Positions 1 to 8,974 of a stretch of DNA of 35,302 nucleotides are shown here, piece after piece. Under the pieces are notes generated by a model. That model did no database searches, was not told where the DNA came from, and worked only from the letters and a program-made list of their open reading frames with translations. This DNA is from Nitritalea halalkaliphila LW7. GTDB taxonomy: Bacteria > Bacteroidota > Bacteroidia > Cytophagales > Cyclobacteriaceae. Every line of letters starts with the position of its first letter. The first letter of the stretch is position 1. The translations under genes were made by a program, and so were the position numbers. Where the stretch lies: contig NZ_AJYA01000001.1 in the NCBI RefSeq assembly GCF_000265075.1, positions 1 through 35,302 of the forward strand, read 5' to 3'.

Positions 1-1987
1 TGCACAAGAGGTAGTGGTAACGGATCCGATTCCGATGGGAACTACTTTTGTAAGTGCAGACATGGGCGGCATGTTGGAGAATGGCATCGTGACTTGGAAT
101 GTGGGTACTATCCCAGCAGGCGAGACTGTGACCTTAAGCTTGGTGGTGCTGGTAGATGCGAACCTAGCAGATGGAACGATTATCTCGAATATCGCAAGGG
201 TAGAAAGTCCTACGGATCCAGACACACCGAAGGAGTCTGATCCAGACGAGACGCCAGTGGTGAATGAGTTTGCAGACCTAGAAGTCATAAAAGTTGCCGA
301 TGTCACTACGGTCCTACCTGGAGATACTTTTGGCTACACCATTACGATTCGTAATACGGGTAATGCCCCTGCTACTCAGGTTCGTGTAAGTGATCCATTA
401 CCGGCTGGAACTGAGTTTGTTCTTGCAGATAATGGGGGTGTGTTTGAGAATGGCGTGGTACGCTGGGAGATACCGCTCATTGCCGCAGGCGAATCCATCA
501 GCCTGCGCTTAGAGGTCCGAGTGACTGAGACGATAACGGAATCACGTATCGTGAACATTGCGACAGCGGAATCGCCGGATGATCCGGATGGGCCGAAATC
601 GAATGAACCAGGGGATGGTGTGACAGTAGATTTCAGAGCAGATCTAGTTATCGAAAAAATCGCTGAGTCTTCAGTGGTCAATGCGGGTGAGTTAGTGACT
701 TACACGATACGCGTTCGAAATGTCGGTTCAGGAGAAGCAGAAAATGTCTTGGTTCGCGATGTGCTGAACCCTGCGCTAAGCTTCGTGTCGGCAGATAACG
801 GTGGCGTGTTTGAGTCGGGAGTGGTTACTTGGAATTTAGCTGCTATCGCAGCAAATGAAACGGTAGTGCTTCAGCTGCAAGTGCGTGTAGATCCGCTACT
901 TACTGCAGAGACAACGATAGAGAACATCGCTACAGTCATCTCACCATCTGATCCAGGAGGAGAGAAGGCATCTGATCCTGAAGTTATCACGGTGAATCCT
1001 GGGCAGACCACGATCGAAGTGACGAAAGTGGCCGATAGTGATCGGGTGTCTGTAGGAGATCAACTCGGCTTTACTATAACGGTGCGTAACACAGGAAACT
1101 CTCCTGCTATCGGATTAATCGTAGTCGATGATATTCCGGAGTCGCTGATGATACTTTCCATAACTGGAAATGCAGTTTCTACAGGTAATCGCATCACATG
1201 GACCGTTCCGGTGTTACAGCCAGGGCAGCAGGTTGTTTTAACAGTAATCACCATGGTGATGCGTGAAGGCGCGCCGATCGTGAATACAGTCTTTGTAACT
1301 GGGGAAAATGTTCCAGATGAAGAGGCGAGTACAGATCCAATCGGATTCAACACGGCCGATCTGGCGATCACCAAAGAGGTATCTGCCGCAGTGGTACAAG
1401 TTGGGAAGCAGTTCGAATATCGCTTGACGGTACGTAACCTTTCTACGAACACGGCAAATGAAGTGGTAGTCACCGACTTTATTCCGCTGCCTACGCGCTT
1501 CGTAGATGCGTCTCCAACGGCGGGTACGGCAAGTTACGACAACACAACACGCGTGCTGACCTGGAATATCAATGCCCTAGCGGGTGGAGAAGAAGTGGTA
1601 TTAACAATTCGTGTGCTAGCTGAGCGAGCGAGTGATCTGGTAAGCAATACAGCGAGGGTAACAGCGCGTGAGCGGGATCCAGATGTATCAAATAACGTGG
1701 CCAACGTACAGCATGCGCAGCTAGAGTTCCGCATTCCAAATACCTTCACGCCGAATGGCGATGGAATAAACGATACTTTCGAGGTGCCAGGTTTGGAAGC
1801 GTTCTTCCCATCACGACAACTGTTAATTGTCAATCGCTGGGGAGTAGAAGTCTTTAGATCAGCGAATTATGCGAATGATTGGGACGGTGGTAATCTGAAT
1901 GAAGGTACGTACTTCTACCAGTTTACTTTGAGAGATGCACAGGGTGCAGAAATCGTGTTAACAGGTTACGTAACCATTTTAAGATAA
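1..1987 (+). CDS. DUF11-repeat surface adhesin with type B T9SS sorting domain (5' partial)
   Basis: The frame is already open at the left edge (codons from base 2), so the N-terminus and signal peptide lie outside the window and the GTG at 14 is not a start. The visible ~660 residues are tandem DUF11-type Ig-like repeats of about 115-120 residues. Each carries recurring phrases such as YTITIRNTGNAPA and LPAGTEFVLADNGGVFENG, and the repeats are separated by Asp/Pro-rich linkers (SPDDPDG, SDPDET). The last ~80 residues are a type B (gliding-motility-associated) C-terminal sorting domain, beginning FTPNGDGINDTFEVPG and continuing with VNRWGVEVF and a final TGYVTILR. By family knowledge such proteins are exported by T9SS and displayed on the cell surface as adhesins or matrix proteins. 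A PorP/SprF-like gene follows after 9 bases, the usual partner arrangement. The ligand is unknown. Confidence 0.9.
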   Translation, partial: AQEVVVTDPIPMGTTFVSADMGGMLENGIVTWNVGTIPAGETVTLSLVVLVDANLADGTIISNIARVESPTDPDTPKESDPDETPVVNEFADLEVIKVADVTTVLPGDTFGYTITIRNTGNAPATQVRVSDPLPAGTEFVLADNGGVFENGVVRWEIPLIAAGESISLRLEVRVTETITESRIVNIATAESPDDPDGPKSNEPGDGVTVDFRADLVIEKIAESSVVNAGELVTYTIRVRNVGSGEAENVLVRDVLNPALSFVSADNGGVFESGVVTWNLAAIAANETVVLQLQVRVDPLLTAETTIENIATVISPSDPGGEKASDPEVITVNPGQTTIEVTKVADSDRVSVGDQLGFTITVRNTGNSPAIGLIVVDDIPESLMILSITGNAVSTGNRITWTVPVLQPGQQVVLTVITMVMREGAPIVNTVFVTGENVPDEEASTDPIGFNTADLAITKEVSAAVVQVGKQFEYRLTVRNLSTNTANEVVVTDFIPLPTRFVDASPTAGTASYDNTTRVLTWNINALAGGEEVVLTIRVLAERASDLVSNTARVTARERDPDVSNNVANVQHAQLEFRIPNTFTPNGDGINDTFEVPGLEAFFPSRQLLIVNRWGVEVFRSANYANDWDGGNLNEGTYFYQFTLRDAQGAEIVLTGYVTILR

Positions 1988-1996
1988 GACCAGCAG

Positions 1997-2962
1997 ATGA
2001 AACGAAAAAGTATATTCCTCCTTGCATTAGTCCTCCAGTTTTTCCTGGAGGCTAATGCACAACAGGTACCTCAGTACAGTCAGTATATGTTCAATCCGAT
2101 TTTTATAAACCCGGCATATACGGGGTATAAAGATCAGCTGTTTCTACAAAGTTATTACAGGAAACAGTGGGTAGGACTTGAGGGTGCTCCAGAAACATTT
2201 GTGGTGGCGGCGGATGGTTTTATTCCGGATAAAAATCTCGGAATCGGGGTAATCGGTATGTCAGACCGACTTGGTATGCAGCGTACTTCGGCTCTATATG
2301 CGAACATTTCTTATCGCTTACAGCTCGGACAGTATGATTTTCTTCAGTTTGGGATCGGCGTGGGCATGGTAAATGCTGTTCTCGACGGAGGGCTGGCAGA
2401 AACTACTAATCCAGATGATCCTACAGTACCGGTGGGTCGTAATGATGTGCTGTATCCAGATTTAAAAGCTGGTGTATTTTATTTTAATGAACGCTTTTAT
2501 TTTGGTGCGGCTTTTGATAACTTGCTTTCACCAATTTTGGACTTCGATAATGGTCAGGTCATCGCAGAGCCTAGGTCTCACCTATTTTTAACAGGTGGGT
2601 CTGCCTTTGCACTTTCGGATAACATTGATTTTCGTCCTTCGTTTTTCTGGATGGACGATTATAGAAGTCCTGCACGAGTAGATTTAACCACAAACTTTTC
2701 TTTTTATGAGAGACTCTGGGTAGGAGCTACCTACAGAACGAGTGTCGATTATGCGAATAGGTCTCTGTCACCGGACTTGCAGCGTGCTACTGCTGTGGTA
2801 GCTATGTTTCAAGTGTTTTTGACAGAGGGGCTTAGAATAGGTTACGCCTATGACCATAATATTACAGGCTTTAATGTGCGTAATTTCACGACGCATGATA
2901 TATCCTTAGGCTTTATGCTGCAGGGAAGGCGTGTTGGTACCGTTTCACCGAGATATTTCTAA
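1997..2962 (+). CDS. PorP/SprF-like type IX secretion outer-membrane protein
   Basis: This 321-residue protein has a clear signal peptide (MKRKSIFLLALVLQFFLEANA, cleaved before QQVPQYSQYMFNP). The mature start, with YSQYMFNPIFINPAYTG and YRKQWVGLEGAP, is the hallmark of the PorP/SprF family. The rest alternates aromatic and glycine-rich strands (FGIGVGMVNAVLDGG, FYFGAAFDNLLSP), as expected for a small outer-membrane beta-barrel. By analogy with SprF, which serves the adhesin SprB, it probably helps to secrete or anchor the sorting-domain protein encoded just upstream. The genes are 9 bases apart and likely co-transcribed; the OmpA-family lipoprotein gene follows after 12 bases. The family call is firm; the pairing with the upstream adhesin is inference. 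Confidence 0.92.
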   Translation: MKRKSIFLLALVLQFFLEANAQQVPQYSQYMFNPIFINPAYTGYKDQLFLQSYYRKQWVGLEGAPETFVVAADGFIPDKNLGIGVIGMSDRLGMQRTSALYANISYRLQLGQYDFLQFGIGVGMVNAVLDGGLAETTNPDDPTVPVGRNDVLYPDLKAGVFYFNERFYFGAAFDNLLSPILDFDNGQVIAEPRSHLFLTGGSAFALSDNIDFRPSFFWMDDYRSPARVDLTTNFSFYERLWVGATYRTSVDYANRSLSPDLQRATAVVAMFQVFLTEGLRIGYAYDHNITGFNVRNFTTHDISLGFMLQGRRVGTVSPRYF

Positions 2963-2974
2963 ACCAAATGAAAA

Positions 2975-4950
2975 GTGATGAATAATAATTTACGTTTTAA
3001 TGTCACCCTGCTCTTACTTATGAGCTTAATGGTCTTTGCCTGTAGTTCAGGCAAAGATCGTTTTGTGAAAAGAGGTATGGAGCAAGAGAAACTCTTGAAC
3101 TACAGCCTTGCCCAGCAGGAGTATCAGAAATCTTGGGCGAAGCGCCAAAAAGAATTTTCAGCGAGAGGGCTTGCCAGTTCATCCTTTAAAATGCGGAATT
3201 TTGAAGCTGCAGAGTCTTGGTTCCGACAGCTTGATAATATGGGCAAACTGAAAAAAGGAGATTACGTTCCTTACATTCAGGCCAAAATAGCTAATGCCCG
3301 CTTTGAGGAAGCGGAGACTATGTTTCAGCGTTATTTGACCCTCTTAGAAGAGGAGCAAAAGGCAAATCAGCAGACGGTAAACTTGGGTAAATCCATCCAA
3401 AATGGTAAAAATCTCGTGAATACCCTTTCTTCTGCTCAGGTGGTTCCTGTGGGAGGTATCAACACGGAGTTTGCTGAGTTTGCTTTTCAAGTCAATAGCG
3501 AGGGGGCAGTATTATTTTCGACTGATCGATTTGAGGGGAGACCAGGAGCGATAAATCGCAAAAATGCATTTCGTTCGGAGCGTTATGGCTGGACCGGAAA
3601 TGCTTTTCTTAGGGTTATGACAGGCAGCTTGGATACTGCAGAAAACAAAGTGTCTGCCATACAAAGTGTAGATGATCTGGCACACCCCTATCATATAGGA
3701 CCTGTAAGCGAGGGTGAAAAATACATCTTCTTCTCGAAAACACAAGAGAATAGAAAGGCGAAAGGTTTTTCGCTGCGTAAGCGATTCATTACAGTACAGC
3801 CAGAATTGTTTTATCGTGAAGTTGGGGAAGACGGAAGTTTAGGGCCTGTAAAACGTTTTGCTTTTAACGATGCGCTGAAACACGCTGTAACGGATCCCTT
3901 TTGGCATGAGCTACGCAAACGCTTTACTTCGCTTCTGATATGGCTGGTGGTGAAGGTGGATTAGATCTGTATAAGCTTACGCCAAATTCTGATGGAACGT
4001 GGGGAGAGCCAGAGAATCTAGGCCCTACTATCAATACCTTTGGCGATGATCGGTCCGCTTTTATAGATGAGAAGGGTGATTTTTATTTTGCATCTTCTGG
4101 CCATCCAGGTCTTGGCGGATTGGATGTATTTGTTGTTCGAGCTGCCAATTTGGCCTCGGGCGAAGTAGAGAATCTAGGTGCTCCTATTAACTCTGCTCGT
4201 GATGATTTCTTCTACACAAGTTTTGGGGATAAAGCCTACCTGTCCTCTGACCGAAGAGGTTCTCTTGGGATGGAGGATATTTACCTCATTAAACGCGATG
4301 AGAAGGAGCTCATCAAGCTCTATGGAAAAGTCTTTGATAAAGATACGAAGGCGCCTATTCGGAATGCTGTATTAACGACGGTAAGTAAGAAAACTGGCGT
4401 AAATGCACGCTTTATAAGTGAATCAGATGGGAGTTTTGTGTTCTTATTACCCATCCTCGAACCCCATGATTTAGCCGTTTCTGCCACGGATTACATGGGG
4501 CAATCGTTAGAGCTCGCATTAAAAGGAAATCAAGAAGAAAGAGAGGTTGGCGAGAAATATATAGAGTTTTTCTTGCAGAAAGTGGAAGTCGATAGGGTTT
4601 ATACGATAGATAATATTTTCTACGATTTTGATCAATCCTTTATTCGTGAAGACGCGAAGCCAGCGCTGGATGAGCTCGTGAAACTCATGAAAGCCTATCC
4701 ACTTATGGTGGTTGAGTTGTACTCCCATACAGATTCGCGCGGTTCACGCGCATACAACCAAAAACTTTCTGATCGTAGGGCGCAAGCTGCTGTAGACTAC
4801 ATTATAAGCAGAGGCATCGGGGCTGGACGCATTACAGCGAAAGGATTTGGAAAAGATCAGCTGGTAAATGATTGTGATGGTTCTATCGATTGTACAGAAG
4901 AACAGCATCAAGAAAACAGACGTACAGAATTTAAGATTATAAGTTATTAA
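2975..4950 (+). CDS. OmpA-family lipoprotein with TPR-like, PD40 and carboxypeptidase-regulatory-like domains (frameshifted)
   Basis: The reconstructed protein is ~658 residues. It starts with a lipoprotein signal ending in the lipobox MVFAC near residue 23. An alpha-helical TPR-like segment follows (about residues 30-140), then WD40-like PD40 strands (GAVLFSTDRFEG, TLYFASDMAGGEGGLDLY). Next come a carboxypeptidase regulatory-like fold (LYGKVFDKDTKAPIRNAVL) and a C-terminal OmpA peptidoglycan-binding domain (YDFDQSFIREDAKPALDEL, HTDSRGSRAYNQKLSDRRA). This layout is common beside PorP/SprF genes and would tie the surface machinery to peptidoglycan. The frame breaks at about 3910: codons read DPFWHE in one frame and ATQTLYFASDM in the next, so one base is missing. 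Third gene of the adhesin operon; a strong hairpin terminator follows. Confidence 0.88.
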
Positions 4951-4980
4951 GTGAGAAAAACGTATCATTCTTTTCTTTTT

Positions 4981-5018
4981 AAGCTCCGGTTCGTACCTTG
5001 AATCGGAGCTTTAATTTT
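4981..5018 (+). terminator. Rho-independent terminator after the adhesin operon
   Basis: AAGCTCCGGTTC at 4981 pairs with GAATCGGAGCTT ending at 5011, giving a 12-base stem with one G-T pair and a 7-base loop, followed by TAATTTT. It lies 30 bases past the OmpA-family stop codon and closes the three-gene operon. The T-rich tail is also where the next gene's possible -7 element lies. Confidence 0.8.
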
Positions 5019-5019
5019 G
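5012..5019 (+). promoter_or_regulatory. Possible Bacteroidota -7 promoter element for the DJ-1/PfpI gene
   Basis: TAATTTTG matches the Bacteroidota -7 consensus TAnnTTTG exactly. It lies within the tail of the upstream terminator and only six bases before the ATG at 5026. No convincing TTTG -33 box is present about 20 bases upstream. If real, the transcript would be leaderless or nearly so. The match may be chance in a T-rich tail. Confidence 0.3.
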
Positions 5020-5025
5020 TATACG

Positions 5026-5619
5026 ATGTGGAAAGTAACATTGTGCGCTTTTGAGGACATGGAAGTCCTTGATTTCGCTGGACCCTTTGAGGTTTTTTCA
5101 GTGGCGAATCAACTGAAAGCATATCAACTATTAACACTACAGGTAGCTTCAGTAACAGACGAGCGAATAGTTCGGGCTAAAAATGGACTGACTATTGTAG
5201 CTGATACTTCTCTTGCAGCGGTCTTCGAGACCGATATGCTCATTATCCCTGGCGGCGATGGTTCTAAAGCGCTCTTAGAGAACACTGAAGCGATGCAGGA
5301 CATCAGCAGATTAAATGGGCATGCTAAACTTACTTGGTCTGTCTGTAGTGGTGCCCGCATTTTGGCCGCCTTAGGTGTCTTAGATCGACAGCCGTTCACC
5401 ACCCATCATCTGGTGATAGAAGACGTGCAGAAACTTACGAAAAATGGTTTTTTTGTAGATAAGCGCTTCGTAAAAACAGGTAAGTATGCTACGGCAGCAG
5501 GGGTAAGTGCGGGAATTGATTTAGCCCTTCACATGCTTTTAGCACTTACAGACTCGCACTTCGTCAAGCAGGTAGCTCGTTATATGGAATACCCTTATAT
5601 CGAACACGAAAGCTACTAA
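5026..5619 (+). CDS. DJ-1/PfpI family protein
   Basis: A 197-residue protein of the DJ-1/PfpI (class I glutamine amidotransferase-like) superfamily. The N-terminus (LDFAGPFEVFSVANQL) and the nucleophile-elbow motif WSVCSGARILAALGVLD, with Cys107, followed by TTHH, match the subgroup that includes isonitrile hydratases and the N-terminal domains of GlxA-type AraC regulators. No helix-turn-helix domain follows, so it is a stand-alone domain of ordinary length. I chose ATG at 5026 over the in-frame TTG at 5017 because the protein begins well at MWKVTLCAF. It is a single-gene unit between two terminators. The substrate cannot be told from sequence; a hydrolase, a stress-response protein or an isocyanide hydratase are all possible. 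Confidence 0.85.
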   Translation: MWKVTLCAFEDMEVLDFAGPFEVFSVANQLKAYQLLTLQVASVTDERIVRAKNGLTIVADTSLAAVFETDMLIIPGGDGSKALLENTEAMQDISRLNGHAKLTWSVCSGARILAALGVLDRQPFTTHHLVIEDVQKLTKNGFFVDKRFVKTGKYATAAGVSAGIDLALHMLLALTDSHFVKQVARYMEYPYIEHESY

Positions 5620-5621
5620 AC

Positions 5622-5651
5622 TAAAAAAGCATGCACCTTTAAGATGCATGC
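5622..5651 (-). terminator. Terminator of the DUF4394 lipoprotein gene
   Basis: GCATGCA (5629-5635) and TGCATGC (5645-5651) form a perfect 7-base stem with a 9-base loop. Read on the minus strand the hairpin is followed by six T residues (A-run at 5623-5628), so it serves the minus-strand gene ending at 5692. There is no T-run on the plus strand. The same GCATGCA/TGCATGC stem recurs at 8239-8277. Confidence 0.7.
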
Positions 5652-5691
5652 CATGCGAGTCTACTCGCTATATACGGGAAACTATAAAATG

Positions 5692-7214
5692 CTAAAACCC
5701 TAAACCTACCGCGAAACTTGTCGCTAGTATGTTGAAATCTACGAGTTTTTCTACGCTACCGGATTCATTACTTACAGAATAAATTGCGTAAGCCCCATCT
5801 ACTTTTAGGAGGGCATAACCGATATTGCTTTTACCGCCTATGTCGTAACCATTTTCTGCTTCTATATCTACCCCTAAATCACCGATCAAAACGAGCCCGC
5901 CATCATTCGGTGGATCCTGTCTAAATAACTGATTTCTCTCGCTATCCATTACATAAAGTACGGTAGATGTGGTACCAGCAAAATTATTCGTGTAAGCAGC
6001 TCCATTAACAAAGGGCATGCCCGGATTTAAGGTGCCATCCACGGCTACCACTGTGCCTAAATCAGGGTGTAGTCGCAGGTTTTGACCTGTGTTACTCACC
6101 AGACGGATACGATCCACCGTTGGGTTGAAGTCAAAACCGAAGCTGTCACCCTCTAACATCGGATCTAAAGTGCCCACTACAGCAGTAGCACCATTTGCCG
6201 TGTTAATCGTTAGCATGCGGCTCGCACTTGTAATCGCATACAACTGTCCATTCTGTGGCCTGAAGTCTAAACCTACCACAGTTTCCCCTTGCATCATTCC
6301 CTGTAAAGCGATGGAGTTCATCTGAGGGCGCATGAAGTTGAAACGATACAAACGATTGTTAGCATCCGTAGCATAAGCAATAGGATTCGTTTTAAAACTT
6401 AATGCGATAACGGGTAAATCGAAATTGCCAACCAATGTCGCCTTTCCTGTAGAAAGATTAATCGTAAATAACCGTGTACGGTCCCCATCGCGGACGGTGG
6501 CTAAAGAAAATATGTTGTCAGGGGAAATGTCGAAACTACCGATGCCCTCTAAATCTACTCCTAGATCACCTACTTCGGCTAAACCACCGTCATTGGGTGG
6601 ATCCTGAATGAAAAGCTTGTCACTTTCAAAATCTATATCATAAAGCAAGGTACTATTAGATCCTGCGAAGCTGTTTGTATACGCCACAGCCCCGATCCGT
6701 GGATTATTGCCTCCGCTAATAGGGCCATCTACTGCCACCACTGTCCCCAACTCAGGATGTAAACGTAAATTTTGGCCCGTGGCCGTCACTAAACGGATGC
6801 GATCGACTGTGGGATTAAAGTCAAGAGAAGGCTTATCCCCATCGATCATCGGATCAAGAGGTGCAGTTCCTAATGCGGTAGCTTCACCATTGGTCTCATT
6901 GATGACCACGAGGCGACTTTGGTTCGTAATCCCATAAAGTTGACCAGTGGCGGGACGATAGTCGATACTTAAAACTTTTTCATCATCCGCTAAGCCGGTA
7001 ATCGGTCGGATTCCCATAGGGGCATTTAAATTTCGGGCATTAAATGTGGCCATGCGCCCATCTTCTGTAATCACAGTAAAAGCTACATCGGGGCCGTTCG
7101 GATAATCTCCTGCTCGGGCATCATTTCGGACATCTCATCGTCACAGGCAGAGAAGCCTAGCATCAGCCCGCCGACTAAAAATAAGGCTGCTGATCGGTGG
7201 AAAATATTTTTCAT
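5692..7214 (-). CDS. DUF4394 two-repeat lipoprotein (frameshifted)
   Basis: The reconstructed protein is ~507 residues. The ATG at 7214 begins a lipoprotein signal (MKNIFHRSAALFLVGG, lipobox GFSAC) followed by an acidic, Met-rich linker. Two tandem DUF4394 repeats of about 230 residues follow. Each contains LDFRPQNGQLY or a similar phrase, then FNPTVDRIRLV, GQNLRLHPELGTVVAVDG and LFIQDPPNDGGL. The repeats look like beta-propeller blades; the molecular role of DUF4394 is not established. The protein is predicted to be a membrane-anchored lipoprotein. One base is missing near 7108, between the codons for EQ and those for DYPNGPDVAF. Transcribed divergently from thiD, with a 154-base shared upstream region. 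Confidence 0.82.
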
Positions 7215-7368
7215 CTTGATATTGGTTTGGTGAAAGGATATTATATGTACGTACAGATAATTCCTATTGGATTATGTGGTTAATAAATAGCCTTGATAAA
7301 AGTTGGCTGAAAGGATTGCTGGCGCAAAACTTTTTCCAGCACATAGTTTAGTATCTTTAGGTTTAAAA

Positions 7369-8222
7369 ATGTTAAACATGGAAAAAAGCACCTATGTACC
7401 TGTTTTAACGATAGCGGGCTCAGACTGCAGCGGTGGGCAGGTATTCAGGCAGACTTAAAGACGTTTTCAGCGCTAGGCTGCTATGGAATGACGGTTCTGA
7501 CTGCGCTCACCGCACAAAATACCACGGGGGTACGGGCGATCCACCCTGTTCCTACCCAATTTATTCAGGAGCAGCTTGACGCTATCATGGAAGATATTCC
7601 TCCTCGAGCGATTAAGATAGGGATGATTAATAGCCCCGAGGTGGCGCATCTTTTGGCTGTTTTTTTAGATAAATATCCTACTATCCCGGCCGTTTTCGAC
7701 CCAGTGATGATCGCCACCTCAGGTGCTAAATTGATTCAAGACACCACTGTTTCCCTACTAAAAGAAACCCTTTTCCCCCGTGTGGATCTCATCACACCGA
7801 ATTTAGATGAGGCTGCGTTCCTGATTAATAAAAACTTGAACTCCCTAGCAGATCTTCGCTTTGCTGGAGAAACGCTCCTAAACGATGGGGCGAAAGCCGT
7901 TCTCGTGAAGGGAGGGCATATGGAAGGAGAGACGCTGTACGACTACCTCGTCGATCGTACCGATCGCTCGGAAACATTTCCCGGAAAAAGAATAGACACC
8001 CCTAATATGCATGGAACCGGCTGTTCACTCTCCTCAGCAATCGCGGCTTATCTGGGAAGGGGAGAAGGACTATTCGAAGCCGTAGCTAACGCACATCGCT
8101 ACATCAAGGGGGCATTGGATGCAGGTAAAGATGTAAGTATAGGGGCAGGTCCAGGCCCCTTAAACCACTTTTTCCAACCCGAGCCGCTTAAAAAAACGAC
8201 ATTTTTGGAGGTTAAACCTTAA
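7369..8222 (+). CDS. thiD: Hydroxymethylpyrimidine/phosphomethylpyrimidine kinase (frameshifted)
   Basis: ThiD phosphorylates HMP and then HMP-phosphate to HMP-pyrophosphate, the pyrimidine half of thiamine. The reconstructed protein is ~281-284 residues, normal for the family. It has the ribokinase-like N-terminus VLTIAGSDCSGGAGIQADLK, the GCYGMTVLTALTAQNT segment, and the C-terminal GTGCSLSSAIAAYL anion-hole motif with catalytic Asp/Cys context. One G is missing in the GGG run at 7435-7437; restoring it joins SDCSGG to AGIQADLKTFSALG. ATG at 7369 or 7378 could be the start (same frame, three codons apart); no Shine-Dalgarno sequence separates them. No TPP riboswitch was seen in the short leader, and no other thiamine gene is nearby. 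Confidence 0.9.
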
Positions 8223-8229
8223 TACGTGT

Positions 8230-8283
8230 AAAAAGTATGCATGCAGATAACCACTAATCATGGATCCGCGTGCATGCTTTTTT
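8230..8283. terminator. Bidirectional terminator between thiD and the acetyltransferase gene
   Basis: GCATGCA (8239-8245) pairs with TGCATGC (8271-8277) across a 25-base loop. The hairpin is followed by six T residues on the plus strand. It is preceded by five A residues (8230-8234), which become a T-run when read on the minus strand. It sits between convergent genes ending at 8222 and 8304 and can serve both. Confidence 0.7.
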
Positions 8284-8303
8284 CCTAAAACATATATCTG
8301 AAT

Positions 8304-8958
8304 TTACTCTGCCTGCTCATAAAGCAGGCGTTCAAACAACTGGTAAAACTCAGCTACATGGAAGCCATCCATCAGTGCATGGTGTCCATGAACGGAAACC
8401 GACATAAATTTACCCTGCTCGCCCTGCATGAGTTTCCCAAAAGTAATTTTCGACAGCTGTCCTTCTCTTTAAACGGCCGTGCATGCGAAACAGATGAAAA
8501 ATTTAGCCAGGGTAGGCTACTAAAATGAATAACTCCTTCTCCCGCGCGTGCCGGAAACAAGCTTGCACTTTGACTCACCTCCTCCACGATGCGTGCAGCA
8601 TCTCGGTAGAAGGCCTGTTCGTCCTCCTGAAAAGGGATATAGGAAAAGCCGAAGGTATTGTCCTTACGCATGATCGTACATGAGCCATCGATTCGCGTGT
8701 AGCGATAAACAGTATTATCGACTACCCGTAATTTAAATGCCTCTAACTCATTTACGGCTTTCAGCGCGCGGTACAGGTAGTACAGAAAAAAGGAAACCCC
8801 TTGTTTTTTCGCTCGCTTGTACGCCTTATGGCAGTGCACGGTAGCGCACACGCCAAAGAAGGGTTCCTCGAAAGCATTAAAAAACTGAAAATGCTCCTTA
8901 CGCGCCAATTATCTACTGGGAAAATTTCTCGTTCTGGTGGTGCTATCGGCGATTTCAT
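8304..8958 (-). CDS. Chloramphenicol acetyltransferase-like protein (two frame breaks)
   Basis: The reconstructed protein is ~218 residues, the normal size of a CAT trimer subunit. Visible family features are DNWARKEHFQFFN near the N-terminus, FSYIPFQEDEQ, LPWLNFSSVSHARPF and the catalytic VHGHHALMDGFHV, whose HHxxxDG motif carries the active-site His. It would acetylate chloramphenicol or another hydroxyl-bearing acceptor from acetyl-CoA; many chromosomal members of this family have no proven resistance role. One base is missing near 8905 (TGG/GCG) and another near 8451 (TGT/CCG); after both repairs the protein reads through to TAA at 8304. It starts 16 bases after gdhA on the same strand, so the two are probably co-transcribed. 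Confidence 0.85.
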
Positions 8959-8974
8959 GTTGCTTTATCGTTTA

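Noticed and set aside
7246..7255. TGTACGTACA palindrome between the DUF4394 and thiD genes as an operator
   Set aside because: It is a single 10-base palindrome with no second copy seen and no regulator gene to link it to; chance is likely.
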